From NCBI GenBank assembly GCA_932294295.1, contig OW028584.1:31295231-31359230 (forward strand): a stretch of DNA of 64,000 bases, in the 5' to 3' direction. Shown here piece by piece: positions 62,177-64,000 of this stretch. The translations under genes were made by a program, and so were the position numbers. The stretch's first letter is position 1. Each line of letters starts with the position of its first letter. The stretch is from Alitta virens (lineage: Eukaryota; Annelida; Polychaeta; Phyllodocida; Nereididae). A model generated the notes under the pieces. That model did not search any database, had not been told where the DNA came from, and was given only the letters and a program-made list of their open reading frames with translations.

Positions 62177-64000
62177 TTATGAGGACAGTTTGCTGATAAA
62201 ATGATTTTTTAGTCTCTTCTTGAACGTATGCAGACTGCAGTTATAATCAATTATATCATCAATGTTATTCCAATATTTTGCTTCATTAATTCGTATAGTT
62301 TTTTCATACAATGCTGATTTAGCGATGGGAATATATAACTTATTTGACTGTCTAGTTTGGCGACTTATCACTCTATTATTCCTCTTGTAAAATTCATAGA
62401 ATACTTCTGGTAACATACCCTTTACAAATTTAAAAACAAATGTTAACGTACATACGGCAAAAATATCAGTTAGTTTTAAACTTTTCATACTTTTGAATAT
62501 TGGATCAGTAGAAGCCATGAAACTTTTTAATTAATCTTACTGCCTTCTTTTGAAGCTTAAATAAAGAGTTGATGTGAATATTTGCAGAATTTCCCCACAC
62601 TTCTACACAGTAGTTCAAATGAGAGTTGATAATGCTTTTGTATAATAGTTTTAAAGACATAGAATCAACATATTTTCTTGCTTTAGCTAAGACTCCTATA
62701 CCCTTAGCAACTTTACTTTTAACTGATTTTATGTGATTAACCCATGTTAACTTAGCATCTACTGTAACTCCGATAAATTTAATGTGCTCGACATGTTCAA
62801 TTATGCAGTTATCAATTTTTAAAATATTGTCATTTAAATCTCTTCTGCTCCTGGCAGACCTGAACACAATATAGTGAGTTTTTTCTAAATTCAATGATAG
62901 TTTGTTAGCGCCAAGCCAATCTTTAATCTTAATCAATTCTTGGTTTAGTGAAGAAAATGTATCTTCTACAGAACCACCCCTTATGAATAAACTAGTATCA
63001 TCAGCGAAGATAATAGGGGTGACAACATTAGAAACATCTTTAATATCGTTAATATATAATAAAAAAAAGAAGAGGCTCAAGTATGGAACCTTGGGGCACT
63101 CCACATTTAATAGTAAGTCTAGAAGACTCAGCATTATTAAATGAAACAAAATGTTTTCTGCCCCTTAAATAATCCTGAAACCAATTAAATTCAATCCCTC
63201 TTATCCCATATTTGAATAACTTGTGTAATACAATGTTATGATTCACAGTGTCAAACGCTTTTTTAAAATCAAGAAATACACCTAAAAATATATCACCATT
63301 GTCTATTGCTGATGCTATTTTATCTATTAGGGTAATTAGTGCTAGGTTAGTGGAATGTTTTTCTCGAAAGCCAAATTGATACTTGTACAAAATGTTATTA
63401 ATATTAATAAAAGAGAAAACTCTATTGTACATCAGCCTTTCTAATAATTTGGAGAAGATAGGTAACACTGAAACCGGCCGATAATTTCCTATATGTATGG
63501 TATCGCCCGATTTATACAATGGTATAATTTTAGCTAACTTCATTTCATTGGGAAAAAATCCTTGACTGATAGATAGATGTAAAACATGGGTGAGGGGCTC
63601 AATGATTAATCTATATATGTGTTTAAGAACTTTGGCATGGATGCCATCATACCCAGCACTGCTATGCTTGAGAGCCCTGATAGTACGTTCTACCTCAAGC
63701 CTTTCAACATCTTGCAAGATGGGTGGGTGGGTGATTAGGGCTTTACGTCCTGTATTTCTGCACCTGATGGGCTAATTAGGACAGGCAGAGACCATGGCAA
63801 TGAGACGAAGGATGAAACAGCCATCCAACATAGGCTCGACCGGGAATTGAACCCGGGACCCAGCGATTGGAAGCCCAGAGCGCTACCTCTGAGCTAGGCC
63901 CCCGCCCCCAACATCTTGCAAGAACAATGAACTTGGAAATGAACCACGTATGTATGTGATGGAGTCTATATTAACAGATGGTATTTTCTCTGCCAAGTTG
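62177..64000 (-). pseudogene. L2/CR1-like reverse transcriptase, frameshifted
   Basis: Coding sequence continues on both sides of the SINE in the same frame (LFLQDVERLEVERTIRALKH across the junction). RT motifs are NYRPVSVLPIFSKLLERLMY, FLDFKKAFDTVNH, CGVPQGSIL and the catalytic FADD. One frameshift occurs at an A-run near 63057-63066, between GVPQGSIL and LYINDI. A second lies near 62515 before the C-terminal 113 codons. Both are at homopolymers, so sequencing error is possible. No RNase H is present. Confidence 0.85.
63720..63908 (-). mobile_element. tRNA-derived SINE inserted in the L2-like LINE
   Basis: Full length, flanked by perfect 15-bp duplications CAACATCTTGCAAGA at 63705-63719 and 63909-63923. 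The insertion adds 204 bases (68 codons) but brings stop codons. Confidence 0.95.

Larger units (their letters stand above)
61763..64000 (-). mobile_element. L2/CR1-like LINE, 3' part, runs off the window
   Basis: From the right edge leftward: RT, C-terminal region, about 410 bases of AT-rich 3' sequence and a terminal A-rich tract near 61763-61773. The 5' part lies beyond 64000. A SINE interrupts the ORF at 63720-63908. Confidence 0.85.

Overview
This window is nuclear DNA from an invertebrate animal. It has introns with GT/AG borders, a Toll-like receptor gene, C-type lectin and fibronectin-II exons, several LINE clades, LTR elements, a tRNA-derived SINE family in many copies and long AT-rich non-coding stretches. 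The Nimb/I-like LINE, the single-exon Toll-like receptor and the lectin with a fucolectin-like tail fit a marine bilaterian such as a lophotrochozoan, but the species cannot be named from the sequence. There is no bacterial-style operon, rRNA operon, CRISPR array or free-standing tRNA gene.

Host genes lie at 5.8-12 kb and 53.4-54.4 kb. A plus-strand lectin-like gene (5873-8840) has a C-type lectin exon, a fucolectin-like exon and a last exon that carries a SINE flanked by a 14-bp target-site duplication and also a frameshift. Converging on it is a minus-strand Toll-like receptor (9288-12023) whose leucine-rich region is broken by two frameshifts and two stops, while the transmembrane and TIR part stays open. 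A small secreted fibronectin type II gene sits at 53.4-54.4 kb with a SINE in its first intron. A possible orphan exon lies at 14495-14602.

The rest is mostly mobile DNA. In order: a palindromic foldback element (208-1386); a TIR element in a lectin intron (6684-7575); an intact CR1-like LINE ORF of 1078 codons (17130-20366); an errantivirus-like envelope gene with a furin site and one in-frame stop (20528-22717); an intact LINE-type ORF1 with no ORF2 (24320-25675); a decayed Ty3/gypsy element with 151-bp LTRs (26760-31877); a 141-bp satellite array (31878-33560) that contains a CR1-like LINE, itself interrupted by a 5'-truncated Nimb-like LINE; a second gypsy gag fragment (36212-36882); a tandem duplication of 4.85 and 4.18 kb (38662-47693); a complete 5.4-kb Nimb-like LINE with 13-bp target duplications (56016-61414); and the 3' part of an L2/CR1-like LINE with a SINE inside its ORF (61763-64000).

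The most informative part is the SINE family and what it has done. About 18 copies or fragments are present. The 3' end of the SINE resembles the 3' end of the Nimb-like LINE in this window, which points to that LINE as the source of its retrotransposition machinery. Unequal exchange between two SINE copies explains the tandem duplication: the middle SINE (43483-43728) has the left target-site sequence and head of the distal SINE and the tail and right flank of the proximal SINE. One of those SINEs carries an 83-bp inverted copy of DNA from about 0.9 kb away. Inside the duplicated block a relic pogo/jerky-type DDE transposase is split by a non-autonomous hAT element with an 8-bp target duplication, next to a 28-bp minisatellite that has about 29 units in one copy and 3 in the other.
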